Below are positions 36,998 through 45,611 of a stretch of DNA of 64,000 nt, in pieces (position 1 is the stretch's first letter; every line of letters begins with the position of its first letter). The notes beneath the pieces are model-generated. The model made no database searches. It had not been told where the DNA came from and saw nothing but the letters and a program-made list of their open reading frames with translations. Where the stretch lies: positions 585,194 to 649,193 of the forward strand of contig NZ_LMOJ01000001.1 of NCBI RefSeq assembly GCF_001424165.1, in the 5' to 3' direction. The position numbers and the translations under genes were made by a program. The DNA comes from Massilia sp. Leaf139. Lineage in GTDB: Bacteria > Pseudomonadota > Gammaproteobacteria > Burkholderiales > Burkholderiaceae_D.

Positions 36998-38284
36998 TTA
37001 CTGCGAAATGCTGAGCGTGGTCGAGTTGCCGTAGGCCGCGTAGCTGGACACGACGACGCGTTCGCCTGCCCGCAGCCCGTCCAGCACTTCGACCTGGGCA
37101 TTGCTGCGCCGCCCGAGGCGGATCGGGCGCCGGATGGCCGTGTCGCCGCCGGGCCCGAGCACGAAGGCCCAGGCGCCGCCGCTGTCGTTCACAAATGCGC
37201 CGGCGGGCAGCAGCAGGGCGCGTGCCGGTTCGCCCAGGGTGAGCTGGGCATCGAGGCTCTGGCCGGGACGCAGGCCAGGCGGCTGCCCGTCCGTGAACAG
37301 CAGTTCGGCCAGGAAGCGGCCGTCCTTGATCTGCGGGTAGACGCTGGCGATTTTCACGGGATGGCGGCGGCCCTCGTGCTCGACCGATCCGGGACGCCCG
37401 TTTGCTACGCGGTTCAGGTAGAACTCGTCGATGCGGGCGGCCAGCTTGAAGCGCGCCGGATCGTCGATGCGGCCGACGTTTCTGCCGGTCGTGATCGATT
37501 GCCCGACCTGCATGCGGAAATCGGTGAGGCGGCCCGCCACCGGCGCGCGCACCACCAGCGCGTCGACCGTGCCCTGCACCAGCTGCAGGCCGGTATCGAG
37601 TCCGGCGATCGCGCGTTCCAGCTGGGTCAGGGCCGGCACCCGCACCCCGGCGTCGCGCGCGGCGCTGCGCTGCTCGAGTTCGAGCGCGCGCTGCTCCTTG
37701 TCGAGCGCGTCGCGCGATTCTTCCAGCGCCACCTGCGAGATGAAGCCCTGCGCCGCCAGCCGTTCGTTGCGGGCGTGGCGTTTGCGCGCCTGCTCCAATT
37801 GGAAGGCCAGTTCGTCGCGGCGGCGCTGGCGCGTGCTGAGGTCGGATTCCTGCGCCAGGCGCAGGTTCGACAGGTTGTACAGTTGCTGCGCCTGTTCCGC
37901 CTGGCGCGCCAGCAGTTCCAGGTTGCGCTGCGGATTGGCGATGCGGAACAGGAGCTGTCCCTTGGTCACCTGCTCGCCGTCGCGCACGAAGACTTCCTCG
38001 ATGCGGCCCGATTCGACCGAATCGAGGATGACCGAATCGAGCGGCTCGGCGCTGGCGCGCACGACCAGTTCGTCGCGGAAGATGCCGTGTTCGACGGCGG
38101 CGATGGCGAGGTCGGCGCGCGCGACGCGCAGGCCGCGCGGAACCTGCTGCCAGGCGGCGACGGCGGCCGCCTCAAGCAGGGCGAGCGCGGCGCAAGCCAG
38201 CGCGATCCGGCGGCCGCGCTTGCGCGGCACGATGGTGTCCATCGCGGCGCCGGTGGCCGGTTGGTGCTTCAGGTGTAAGGACAT
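36998..38284 (-). CDS. HlyD/MacA-type periplasmic adaptor of an efflux system
   Basis: About 428 residues: a single N-terminal membrane helix ([20 protein letters not shown]), a biotinyl-lipoyl segment ([11 protein letters not shown]), a long coiled-coil hairpin rich in Q, E and R (about residues 110-215), the return lipoyl half ([20 protein letters not shown]) and beta-barrel domains. It would link the MacB-like permease to an outer-membrane channel, which is not encoded here. The sigma-54 promoter at 38318-38333 puts transcription start near 38307, so only ATG 38284 (MSLHLKHQ) or 38242 can be the start. The longer open frame upstream cannot be translated from this promoter. Confidence 0.88.
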   Translation of the reverse strand: MSLHLKHQPATGAAMDTIVPRKRGRRIALACAALALLEAAAVAAWQQVPRGLRVARADLAIAAVEHGIFRDELVVRASAEPLDSVILDSVESGRIEEVFVRDGEQVTKGQLLFRIANPQRNLELLARQAEQAQQLYNLSNLRLAQESDLSTRQRRRDELAFQLEQARKRHARNERLAAQGFISQVALEESRDALDKEQRALELEQRSAARDAGVRVPALTQLERAIAGLDTGLQLVQGTVDALVVRAPVAGRLTDFRMQVGQSITTGRNVGRIDDPARFKLAARIDEFYLNRVANGRPGSVEHEGRRHPVKIASVYPQIKDGRFLAELLFTDGQPPGLRPGQSLDAQLTLGEPARALLLPAGAFVNDSGGAWAFVLGPGGDTAIRRPIRLGRRSNAQVEVLDGLRAGERVVVSSYAAYGNSTTLSISQ

Positions 38285-38317
38285 AGGAGGCGATTCGAGT
38301 GGTGACGACGCTGTCAT

Positions 38318-38333
38318 TGCAAGTGCCGTGCCA
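38318..38333 (-). promoter_or_regulatory. Sigma-54 (-24/-12) promoter of the efflux operon
   Basis: On the minus strand TGGCACGGCACTTGCA matches the RpoN consensus TGGCACG-N4-TTGCA at every fixed base. It lies 34 bases before the adaptor ATG and opposite an NtrC-type activator gene, which such promoters require. Confidence 0.85.
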
Positions 38334-38372
38334 TGGCCGTTTTCGCCGTTTCGGCGGCCTTTCGCGGCGTAT

Positions 38373-38419
38373 CTGTTCACTCCCGAACAGGCCACCTGTC
38401 CGATTCCGGACAGGTGGCC
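38373..38419. promoter_or_regulatory. Activator site: two adjacent palindromes
   Basis: First CTGTTC, six bases, GAACAG (38373-38390); then GGCCACCTGTCCG, four bases, CGGACAGGTGGCC (38390-38419), a perfect 13-bp inverted repeat. The pair lies 40-100 bases upstream of the sigma-54 promoter and 78 bases before the NtrC-type gene. It is the likely upstream activator sequence; the core TGTCCG...CGGACA recalls TGTC-N8-GACA sites. Confidence 0.7.
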
Positions 38420-38496
38420 GCGCGCGCCGAACTTGTCGTTTCGCCAGCGCATCTTCGCTGCTAGAATGCCCCGACTCCAATGCAGCAAAGACCGAC

Positions 38497-39837
38497 ATGC
38501 AGCCCAGCACCGCCCGCATCCTGATCCTCGACGACGACGCCGACGTCGCCTTTGCCGCGCGCATGCTGCTGCGCCGGCGCCATGGCGAGATCATCGTGCT
38601 GCACGAGCCGGCCGCCTTGCCCGCACTGCTGGCGCAAAGCACGTTCGATGTCGTCCTGCTCGACTTGAACTTCACGCCGGGACGCACCGACGGCGCCGAA
38701 GGCCTGGCCGTGCTCGACCTGCTGCGGGGTCAATCCCGGCCGCCCGCCGTGATCGCACTGACCGCCTACGCCGACGTGCCGCTCGCCGTGGAAGCGCTGA
38801 AACGCGGCGCCGGCGACTTCATCACCAAGCCCTGGGACAACGCGCGCCTGCTGGCGGCCGTCGACACGGCCCTGGCGCGCCGCGCGGCCACGCCGGTGGC
38901 GGCGGCCGGGTCGACCCTGATAGGCGAGTCGGCCGAGATGGGCGCCGTGCGCGCCATGGTCGCGGGCGTCGCCCCGACCGAGGCGAACGTGCTGATCCTG
39001 GGCGAGAACGGTGTCGGCAAGGAGCTGGTCGCGCGCGCCATCCACGCCGCTTCCCGGCGCGCCGGCGCCGCCTTCCTGGCGGTGGACATGGGCGCGCTGC
39101 CGGAGGCGACCTTCGAGAGCGAACTGTTCGGCCACCGCCGCGGTTCCTTCACCGATGCCAAGACCGACCGCGACGGCCGCTTCCAGGCCGCGCGCGGCGG
39201 CACGCTCTTTCTCGACGAAGTCGGCAATATGCCCTTGCCGAACCAGGCCAAGCTGCTGGCCGCGCTGGAGCGGCGCGAAGTGACGCCGCTCGGCGCCGAC
39301 CGGCCGCAGGCGGTCGACGTGCGCATCGTCAGCGCCACCAATCTGGATGAAGCGAGCCTGTTCGATCCGGCCGTGTTCCGTCCGGACTTGCTGTTTCGCC
39401 TGAATACCATCGTGATCCGGGTGCCCCCGCTGCGCGTACGGCGCGGCGATATTCCGGGCCTGCTGCGCCATTACCTGGCGCATTACGAAGGCCACTATGG
39501 CCGCCCCGCGCGCAGCCTGGCGCCGGCGGCGCAGGCGCGGCTGCTCGAGTGGCACTGGCCCGGCAACGTGCGCGCCCTGCGCCATGCCTGCGAGCGCGCC
39601 GTGATCCTGGCCGCGGGCGCCGCCTACGAATTCGCCGACTTCGGCCTGGGGACGCCCGACACGGTCACGCCGCCGCCGAACGCGCAGGCGCTTGAAGACC
39701 AGACCCTGGGCGACCTCGAACGCGGCGCGATCGCCGCCGCCCTGGCCCAGGCCAAGGGCAATATCAGCGAGGCCGCGCGCCGCCTCGGCCTGAGCCGCGC
39801 GGCCCTGTACCGCAAGCTGGAAAAGCATGGCCTCTAG
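38497..39837 (+). CDS. NtrC-family sigma-54-dependent response regulator
   Basis: A 446-residue activator: receiver domain ([20 protein letters not shown], phosphoacceptor Asp in VVLLDLNF, Lys in FITKPWD), AAA+ domain with Walker A GENGVGKE and Walker [12 protein letters not shown], and a Fis-type helix-turn-helix ([20 protein letters not shown]). The sigma-54 contact loop, normally GAFTGA, reads GSFTDA. ATG 38497 is chosen because the receiver starts there. It is divergent from the efflux operon and overlaps the histidine kinase gene by 11 bases. It likely activates the sigma-54 promoter at 38318. Confidence 0.92.
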   Translation: MQPSTARILILDDDADVAFAARMLLRRRHGEIIVLHEPAALPALLAQSTFDVVLLDLNFTPGRTDGAEGLAVLDLLRGQSRPPAVIALTAYADVPLAVEALKRGAGDFITKPWDNARLLAAVDTALARRAATPVAAAGSTLIGESAEMGAVRAMVAGVAPTEANVLILGENGVGKELVARAIHAASRRAGAAFLAVDMGALPEATFESELFGHRRGSFTDAKTDRDGRFQAARGGTLFLDEVGNMPLPNQAKLLAALERREVTPLGADRPQAVDVRIVSATNLDEASLFDPAVFRPDLLFRLNTIVIRVPPLRVRRGDIPGLLRHYLAHYEGHYGRPARSLAPAAQARLLEWHWPGNVRALRHACERAVILAAGAAYEFADFGLGTPDTVTPPPNAQALEDQTLGDLERGAIAAALAQAKGNISEAARRLGLSRAALYRKLEKHGL

Positions 39838-41044
39838 CCGCCTGCGCTGGACGGCGCTGGGTGCCGTGCTCGCGCTGGTGATACTGGCGGGAATGGCCGG
39901 CGCCGCAAGCGCCGCGCCGCGCCTGCTGACCCTGTGCGCCCTGGCGGCCGTCGCACCGGCCTGGCTGCTGTGGCGCGTGCTGGCGCGGCTGGCGGCGCCG
40001 CCCGTGCAGACGGCCGCGCCGCAGCTGCCGCCCCTCGCGCAGGCCGGCCAGGCGCTGGCGCTCGAAGCCCGGCTCGAACACGCGCCGGTGGCGCTGTTCG
40101 TGCTGGCGCCGGCGAATAGTCCAGGCGAGGTAGCGCCGCTCAACGCCAACGCGCGCCAGCTGATCGCCCCCGGCCGCGTGGCCGATCGCGCGCAATTGTT
40201 CGCACTGCTGGCAGCGCAGCCTGCCAGCGGACGCGCGCTGATCGCCTTCGACACCGAACGCGGCTCCGAGCGCGCCATGGTGGCGGTGTCCGCGCTGACG
40301 CTGGAAGGCCGCGCGCAGCGCATCGCGGCGCTGCTGCCGGTGGAGAGCGAACTCGAATCGGAAACCCTGAACGCCTGGCGCCAGCTGGTGCAGGTGCTCA
40401 CCCATGAGATCATGAATTCGCTCACCCCGGTGGCCTCGCTCTCGGCCACGGCGCAGGGCCTGCTGGCTGAACTCCAGCCGCGGATCGACGATGAAGCCGG
40501 CGCGGATCTGCAGGCCGCGCTGGACGCGATCGCGCGCCGCGCCGCCAGCCTCGCCGATTTCGTCGGCAGCTACCGCAGCCTGTCCGGGATGGCGCCGCCG
40601 GCGCCGGAACGGATCGAGCTCGCGCAACTGTTCGCGCGCCTGGCCACGCTCGTGGGCCCGGCCTGGCGCGAGCGCGGCGGCGAGCTGCGGGTGCTGGTCG
40701 AACCGGGCTCGCTGGCGCTGGTGGCCGATGCCGGCCAGCTCGAACAAGCGCTGATCAACCTGCTCAAGAATGCGCTGGAGGCCACCGCCGGCATGGCGGC
40801 GCCGCAGGCGACCGTGCATGCGCGCCTGGTGCGCGGCGCGCGCCTGCGCATCGATGTCAGCGATAATGGCCCGGGCGTGCCCGAGGCGCTGCTGGCGAAT
40901 ATCTTCACGCCGTTCTTTACGACCAAGAAGGGCGGACGCGGCATCGGCCTGGCACTGGTGCGCCAGCTGGTGCACAACAACGGCGGCACCGTGCGCCACG
41001 TGCGGCCGGTAACCGGCGGCGCGCGCTTCGTGCTCAGCTTCTGA
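39827..41044 (+). CDS. Sensor histidine kinase (NtrB/NtrY-like)
   Basis: A 405-residue kinase with two N-terminal membrane helices (about residues 5-24 and 29-47), a short cytoplasmic PAS-like region, H-box LTHEIMNSLTPVASL, N-box NLLKNALEAT, G1 DNGPGVPEAL and G2 GRGIGLALVRQLV. The near absence of a periplasmic loop suggests it senses a membrane or internal signal. It overlaps the regulator gene by 11 bases and is its cognate kinase by position. The pair would control the divergent efflux operon. Confidence 0.92.
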   Translation: MASSRLRWTALGAVLALVILAGMAGAASAAPRLLTLCALAAVAPAWLLWRVLARLAAPPVQTAAPQLPPLAQAGQALALEARLEHAPVALFVLAPANSPGEVAPLNANARQLIAPGRVADRAQLFALLAAQPASGRALIAFDTERGSERAMVAVSALTLEGRAQRIAALLPVESELESETLNAWRQLVQVLTHEIMNSLTPVASLSATAQGLLAELQPRIDDEAGADLQAALDAIARRAASLADFVGSYRSLSGMAPPAPERIELAQLFARLATLVGPAWRERGGELRVLVEPGSLALVADAGQLEQALINLLKNALEATAGMAAPQATVHARLVRGARLRIDVSDNGPGVPEALLANIFTPFFTTKKGGRGIGLALVRQLVHNNGGTVRHVRPVTGGARFVLSF

Positions 41045-41056
41045 CCAAGGAACCCC

Positions 41057-41956
41057 ATGACGACCCTGTTCCCCAACTTCCGCAACGAGCGCTTCGCCGT
41101 CACTGCCGGCGTCGAGATCAACGCGATCGTCGGCGGCAGCGGCGCGCCGCTGCTGCTTCTGCACGGCCACCCGCAAACCCACGCGATCTGGCACCGCGTC
41201 GCACCGGTGCTGGCGCAACACTTCACGGTGGTGGCCTGCGACCTGCGCGGCTACGGCGACTCGGCGAAGCCGGCGGGCGACCCCGACCATGCCAACTACA
41301 GCAAGCGCGCCATGGCGGGCGATGCGCTGGCCGTCATGCGCGCCCTCGGCTTCGAGCAGTTCGCCGTGCTGGCCCACGACCGCGGCGCGCGCGTCGCGCA
41401 CCGGCTGGCGGCGGATCATCCGCAGGCGGTGCGGCGCATGGCGCTGCTCGACATCGCGCCCACGCTCGCCATGTATGCGCAGACCGGCGAGACCTTTGCC
41501 CGCGCCTACTGGCACTGGTTCTTCCTGATCCAGCCGGCGCCGCTGCCCGAGCGCCTCATTCAGGCCGATCCAGCCGCCTATGTCACCGACGTCATGGGCC
41601 GGCGCAGCGGCGGTTTGAAGGTGTTCGACCCGCGCGCGCTGGCCGAGTATCAGCGCTGCCTGGCGCAGCCGGGCGCCGCCCACGGCCTGTGCGAAGATTA
41701 CCGCGCCGCCGCCGGCATCGACCTGGAACACGACCGCGCCGACCGCGCCGCCGGCCTGCGCCTGGCCATGCCGCTGATGGTGCTGTGGGGCGAGCAGGGC
41801 GTGGTGGGGCGCTGCTTCGACCCGTTGAAGGAGTGGCGCGCGGTGGCCCATGAGGTGCGCGGCGGCGCGCTGCCTTGCGGGCATTACATCGCCGAGGAGG
41901 CGCCGGACGCCTTGTTGGCGCAGGTGCTGCCTTTCCTGGCCGCGTCTTCGGTGTAG
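41057..41956 (+). CDS. Haloacetate dehalogenase-like alpha/beta hydrolase
   Basis: A 299-residue hydrolase. HGHPQTHAIWH forms the oxyanion region. The nucleophile is an aspartate (Asp108, LAHDRGARVAHR), with the arginine pair of fluoroacetate dehalogenases. YWHWFFL supplies the halide-site His-Trp, and the catalytic histidine is in CGHYIAEEAPD. These match DehH1/FAcD-type enzymes, which break C-halogen bonds of haloacetates; related proteins are epoxide hydrolases. It starts 12 bases after the kinase stop, so it may be read through from that operon. Confidence 0.82.
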   Translation: MTTLFPNFRNERFAVTAGVEINAIVGGSGAPLLLLHGHPQTHAIWHRVAPVLAQHFTVVACDLRGYGDSAKPAGDPDHANYSKRAMAGDALAVMRALGFEQFAVLAHDRGARVAHRLAADHPQAVRRMALLDIAPTLAMYAQTGETFARAYWHWFFLIQPAPLPERLIQADPAAYVTDVMGRRSGGLKVFDPRALAEYQRCLAQPGAAHGLCEDYRAAAGIDLEHDRADRAAGLRLAMPLMVLWGEQGVVGRCFDPLKEWRAVAHEVRGGALPCGHYIAEEAPDALLAQVLPFLAASSV

Positions 41957-41963
41957 CAGGGCG

Positions 41964-42308
41964 ATGCCATCGCCCGCCAAGTATCCCGACACGCCCGACG
42001 GCCGCTATTTCGTCGTGCGGGGCCGTCTCTGGCGCAGCAGCAATCCCGATCTGCCGCCGGAAGAGCGCCAGCAGCTGGTGAACCGTCTCATGCGCGCAAG
42101 GCGCCAGGTCGGCCTGGCGCTGAAGGCCGGCGACAAGGAGGCCGAGCGCCAGGCCCGCGCCGAGGTCGACGCCGCCAAGCGCGGCCTGGGCGAGCGCGGC
42201 CCCGTGTGGTGGAGCGACGGCTCGCCCGACTACAACCGCAAGCTGGCCGCCAACACGCCCTACGCCGCATGGTATGCGGCCCTCGAAGCGGACGCCGCGC
42301 CGAGCTAA
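41964..42308 (+). CDS. Conserved hypothetical protein (114 residues)
   Basis: Starts MPSPAKYPDTPDGRYFVVRG, then RLWRSSNPDLPPEERQQLVN, a helical charged middle, and ends near NRKLAANTPYAAWYAALEA. The start with RYFVVRGRLWR is typical of a widespread small cytosolic protein of proteobacteria without known function. ATG 41964 lies 7 bases after the dehalogenase stop; the longer upstream frame overlaps that gene and lacks homology-like features. Confidence 0.75.
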   Translation: MPSPAKYPDTPDGRYFVVRGRLWRSSNPDLPPEERQQLVNRLMRARRQVGLALKAGDKEAERQARAEVDAAKRGLGERGPVWWSDGSPDYNRKLAANTPYAAWYAALEADAAPS

Positions 42309-42309
42309 G

Positions 42310-42417
42310 GTAGGGTGGACTCCCGAGTCCACGGCATTTCCCTCGCATGTCGAAACGCAACGCGCAGCTGCGGCGGTGCGCATCGGTAAGGCCGTGGACT
42401 CGGGAGTCCACCCTACG
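42310..42417. repeat. Palindromic intergenic repeat (GTAGGGTGGAC ends)
   Basis: GTAGGGTGGACTCCCGAGTC at the left, its inverted copy ending CCACCCTAC at the right, about 60 bases between. It starts 2 bases after the stop of the preceding gene. Member of the dispersed family described in the findings. Confidence 0.85.
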
Positions 42418-42473
42418 GATGTCCGCTGCACCCATTTGGCCACCAGCACCCCCGTCATCGTGCATTGCAGTAC

Positions 42474-42500
42474 GTAGGGTGGACTCCCCGAGTCCACGGC
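42474..42500. repeat. Single palindromic repeat unit abutting a broken gene
   Basis: GTAGGGTGGACTCCCCGAGT then CCACGGC: one hairpin unit of the family, immediately next to the truncated DUF4142 frame. Confidence 0.8.
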
Positions 42501-42503
42501 ATT

Positions 42504-42770
42504 TTGTTGACCAGCGTGTCCTTGAGCTCGGCATCCTTGGCGTTCGGGATAAGGGTCTTGTCGAGGGCGTCGAGCACGGCCTGGTAATAGGTCACCTCGT
42601 TGGCGATATACGCCTTGTCGAAGTCCTTGCCCTTCATGCCTTTCAGCTCGGCCAGGTTGTCGGCGCCGCACTGTTTCAGGTTCTGCATTTCTTCACGTGC
42701 GCCGTGGCCCGCTTGTTGACGCCGGTGTGATCCGTGACCATCGTCGCTATGCCGCCTGCCTGAGCGCGCC
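42504..42770 (-). pseudogene. Truncated, frameshifted DUF4142 protein gene
   Basis: On the minus strand one frame reads IATMVTDHTGVNKRATAHVK, a second frame continues with GADNLAELKGMKGKDFDKAY, IANEVTYYQAVLDALDKTLI and AELKDTLVN. These are successive parts of DUF4142 (exported four-helix protein), which normally continue in one frame. So there is a frameshift with loss near 42690, no signal peptide, and the C-terminus (VRPAL...HLEHAK in relatives) is replaced by the repeat unit at 42474-42500. The gene is not functional. Confidence 0.75.
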
Positions 42771-42816
42771 CGGCGTGGATGGCAGCGTCGTTCCGAGCGC
42801 GAATCAGCAGGGGCCG

Positions 42817-42847
42817 AGAAAAAAAAGGTGAGCATGGAATGCTCACC
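42817..42847 (-). terminator. Rho-independent terminator of the substrate-binding protein gene
   Basis: Reading on the minus strand: GGTGAGCAT, three bases, ATGCTCACC, then eight T. It lies 32 bases after the stop of the gene at 42879-44051. Confidence 0.9.
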
Positions 42848-42878
42848 TTCGGATGATGCGTGACGCCGATCCGGTGTT

Positions 42879-44051
42879 TTACTTGCCCGGATCCTTCTGG
42901 TTCGCGAACTGGTCGAACTCGACGTTGTAGGGCTGGCCGTTGACGTTCTCGACCTTGCGCACATAGACCGTCTGCACGACGTCGCGCGTGGCCGGGTCGA
43001 TGCTGATCGGGCCGCGCGGGCTCTGGATCTTCATGCCTTTCAGGACGGCCATCGCCTTGTCGCCGTCGATCTTGCCGTTCAGCTTCTGGCTGACCTGGTA
43101 GATCGCGTTCATGCCGTCATACGCGGCAACCGCCATGAAGTTCGGCCGTCCGCCTTGCGGGTTGGCGGACGCGAAGCTTTTCAGGAAGGCGTCGTTCTCT
43201 GGCGACTTGTGCGCGGCTGAATAGTGGAAGGTGGTGATCACGCCCAGGGTGTTGTCGCCCATGGCCGGCAGCACGTGGTCGTCGGTCAAATCTCCGGTGG
43301 CGATGACCTTGATCCCGGCCGCCTGCAGGCCGCGCTCGCGGTAGCCCTTCATGAAGGCGATCGACTGTTCGCCGGCCGGCACGAAGACGAACACGGCGTC
43401 CGGCTTGGCGTCCTTGATGCGCTGGATGAAAGGCGCGAACTCGGGGTTGCGCAGCGGGACGCGGATGCTTTCCGCGATCTTGCCGCCGTTCTTCACGAAG
43501 CGGTCGCTGAAGGCTTTTTCGGCGTCGATGCCGGGGCCGTAGTCGGCCACGACGGTCGCCACCGACTTGATGCCGTTCTTGTCGGCCCAGTCAGCCATGG
43601 GCGCCGAGATCTGCGGCAGCGTCATCGAGAAGCGCGCGATGTAGTCGGACTTGGTGGTGATGACCGAGGTGGCCGCGTTCATGATGATCATCGGCTTTTT
43701 CGCCTGCTGCGCGATCGGGGCGACGGCCAGCGCTTCGGGCGTGAGGCCGAAGCCGGCCAGGAAGTCGACCTTGTCGCGCACCACCAGTTCCTGCGCCAGG
43801 CGCTTGGCCACTTCCGGCGCCGGGCCGGTGGTGTCCTTGTAGATGATCTGGATCTTCTTGCCGGCGACCGTGTCGCCGTTTTGGGCCATCCAGGCCTTGA
43901 TGCCGCCCTGCATCTGCTTGCCGTAGTCGGCGAAGGGGCCGGAGAAGGCGGCGATCACGCCGACCTTGATGGTGTCCTGGGCTTGCGCAGCGGGCGCGAA
44001 GGCGAATACGGCGGTACTGGCGAAGGCGGCGGCGATCGTGGTGAACTTCAT
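42879..44051 (-). CDS. ABC transporter substrate-binding protein (aromatic acid type)
   Basis: A 390-residue LivJ-like periplasmic protein: signal peptide MKFTTIAAAFASTAVFAFAP cut near AQA, then DTIKVGVIAAFSGPFADYGK; conserved GKKIQIIYKDTTGPAPEVAK, and a DPATRDVVQTVYVRKVENVN end. It is a paralogue of the proteins at 24.0 and 52.8 kb. AGGAGACAAGC precedes ATG 44051; the frame extends further upstream without a signal sequence. It is monocistronic with its own terminator and divergent from a porin gene, which suggests periplasmic capture and outer-membrane entry of the same type of aromatic acid. Confidence 0.9.
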   Translation of the reverse strand: MKFTTIAAAFASTAVFAFAPAAQAQDTIKVGVIAAFSGPFADYGKQMQGGIKAWMAQNGDTVAGKKIQIIYKDTTGPAPEVAKRLAQELVVRDKVDFLAGFGLTPEALAVAPIAQQAKKPMIIMNAATSVITTKSDYIARFSMTLPQISAPMADWADKNGIKSVATVVADYGPGIDAEKAFSDRFVKNGGKIAESIRVPLRNPEFAPFIQRIKDAKPDAVFVFVPAGEQSIAFMKGYRERGLQAAGIKVIATGDLTDDHVLPAMGDNTLGVITTFHYSAAHKSPENDAFLKSFASANPQGGRPNFMAVAAYDGMNAIYQVSQKLNGKIDGDKAMAVLKGMKIQSPRGPISIDPATRDVVQTVYVRKVENVNGQPYNVEFDQFANQKDPGK

Positions 44052-44147
44052 GCTTGTCTCCTGTGGTTGGAATGTCGGTAAGCCTGGGTGGCATTGGCGC
44101 CGCCGTATCGTTATCACAACTGCATCATGGCCGTCGTGATCATATTG

Positions 44148-44176
44148 TTGACAAGCTTCCGTGACAACCATAGTAT
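44148..44176 (+). promoter_or_regulatory. Sigma-70 promoter of the porin gene
   Basis: TTGACA (perfect), 17 bases, TAGTAT; predicted start near 44183. Confidence 0.7.
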
Positions 44177-44185
44177 CCAAATAGC

Positions 44186-44219
44186 GTTCGATTAACAACC
44201 TCTTGTTCGGTAATCGCAC
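44186..44219. promoter_or_regulatory. Two PcaR-box-like sequences after the porin promoter
   Basis: GTTCGATTAACAAC (44186-44199) and GTTCGGTAATCGCAC (44205-44219) resemble the perfect palindrome GTTCGATTATCGAAC found before pcaI; the second matches 12 of 15 bases. They lie directly at the predicted porin transcription start, a position suited to repression. Confidence 0.4.
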
Positions 44220-44271
44220 ACGCTTCCCATAAAATGCTTTGCTAATGCTTTGCTATAACCCCGGAGACAAC

Positions 44272-45378
44272 ATGAAGAACACCATCCGCAGCGCCGTCGC
44301 GCTGATGTGCGGCCTGGCCGCCGCGTCGGTCACGACCTCGGCCTCTGCCCAGACCTCGGTTCAGATCTACGGTATCGTCGACAGCGGTGTCGCCCACCTG
44401 ACGAACGTCAATAGTGCGGGCGACTCGAACACCAAGATACCGTCGCTCACCAGCTCCTTCCCGTCGCGCATCGGCTTCCGCGGCACCGAGGATCTGGGCA
44501 ACGGCCTGCAGGCGTTCTTCGTGCTGGAAAACGGCCTCGCGCTCGACACCGGCACCGCCCAGCAGGGCGGCCGCATCTTCGGGCGCAACGCCAACGTCGG
44601 CCTGAAAGGCGCCTGGGGTACGCTCACGCTCGGCCGCCAGCAGAACATGACCTACATCTCGGGCCTGAAGACCGACGTGCTCGGCCCGCACCTGTTCGCC
44701 ATCGGCAGCATCGATCCCTACCTGCCGAACGCGCGCAGCGATAACGCCATCGGCTACATGGGCAACTTCGGCGGCTTCGTCGTCGGCGCGACCTACAGCT
44801 TCGGCCGCGACGCCTCGAACGCCGGCGGCCCGGCCGCCACCAACTGCGCCGGCGAAGTGGGCGGCGACTCGGAAGCCTGCCGCCAGATCACCGGCCTGAT
44901 CGGCTACGAAACCAAGGCCTGGGGCCTGAATGCCTCCTGGGATCAGCTGCGCGGCAACACCGGCGCCGCCGGCGGCCTGACCAGCAGCATCAACACCGAC
45001 GTGCGCCGCACCGTCAACGGTTACCTGATGCTGGGCCCGACGAAGCTCGGCGCCGGCGTGATCGCACGCGAGACCAACGCCAATCCGGCCACGGGCTTCT
45101 CGGAATCGAACCTGTTCTACTTCGGCGTGAGCCACCCGTTCGGCCCCTTCGTCGTCGACGCCCAGGTCGCACGCCGCGACACCAAGAACTCCGACAACGA
45201 CGTCGACATGCTGGTCGCGCGCGTGACCTACGCGCTGTCGAAGCGCACCTTCGTGTATTCGGCGATCGGGCGGATGGACAACGACGGCGTGTCGGCGGTG
45301 GCGCTGGATGCGGGCGGAACGGTGGGGGCGGGGCTGGCGCAGAATGGCGTCATGGTAGGCCTCCGCCATCATTTCTGA
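44272..45378 (+). CDS. Gram-negative porin (betaproteobacterial trimeric type)
   Basis: A 368-residue outer-membrane porin. Signal peptide MKNTIRSAVALMCGLAAASV ends near SASA; mature protein starts QTSVQIYGIVDSGVAHLTN. Conserved RIGFRGTEDLGNGLQAFFVLE and LTLGRQQNM follow, with alternating beta strands and a terminal phenylalanine (GLRHHF). It matches the OmpC-like porin_4 family of Burkholderiales. CGGAGAC precedes ATG 44272. Placement beside an aromatic-acid binding protein and the pca genes suggests it admits aromatic acids. Confidence 0.92.
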   Translation: MKNTIRSAVALMCGLAAASVTTSASAQTSVQIYGIVDSGVAHLTNVNSAGDSNTKIPSLTSSFPSRIGFRGTEDLGNGLQAFFVLENGLALDTGTAQQGGRIFGRNANVGLKGAWGTLTLGRQQNMTYISGLKTDVLGPHLFAIGSIDPYLPNARSDNAIGYMGNFGGFVVGATYSFGRDASNAGGPAATNCAGEVGGDSEACRQITGLIGYETKAWGLNASWDQLRGNTGAAGGLTSSINTDVRRTVNGYLMLGPTKLGAGVIARETNANPATGFSESNLFYFGVSHPFGPFVVDAQVARRDTKNSDNDVDMLVARVTYALSKRTFVYSAIGRMDNDGVSAVALDAGGTVGAGLAQNGVMVGLRHHF

Positions 45379-45383
45379 TCGAT

Positions 45384-45485
45384 GTAGGGTGGGCGGGTCT
45401 CCCGCCCACGCGGTGATATGCGGCGGCGAGATCGTCGAGCACGATAACGGAGCCGCCGCTTATCGCGTGGGCATGCCCACCCTAC
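45384..45485. repeat. Palindromic intergenic repeat, two-ended
   Basis: GTAGGGTGGGC...GCCCACGCGG at the left, GCGTGGGCATGCCCACCCTAC at the right in inverted form. The middle contains CGTCGAGCACGAT, shared with the copies at 45530 and 52624. It lies 5 bases after the porin stop. Confidence 0.85.
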
Positions 45486-45529
45486 GTAATGCGACGGTGC
45501 CTTGAACTTGCTACGGGCGGTGGTGCATC

Positions 45530-45600
45530 GTAGGGCGGGCATGCCCGCGTGGGGATACGCGAAGCCCGAACGTCGAGCACGACATCGGAGCCGTCATCAA
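45530..45600. repeat. Palindromic intergenic repeat, one-ended copy
   Basis: GTAGGGCGGGCATGCCCGCG followed by CGTCGAGCACGAC and ATCGGAGCCG, the same inner sequence as the neighbouring element; the right end is missing. It abuts the pcaR stop region (45612). Confidence 0.75.
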
Positions 45601-45611
45601 TCCCGCCGACT

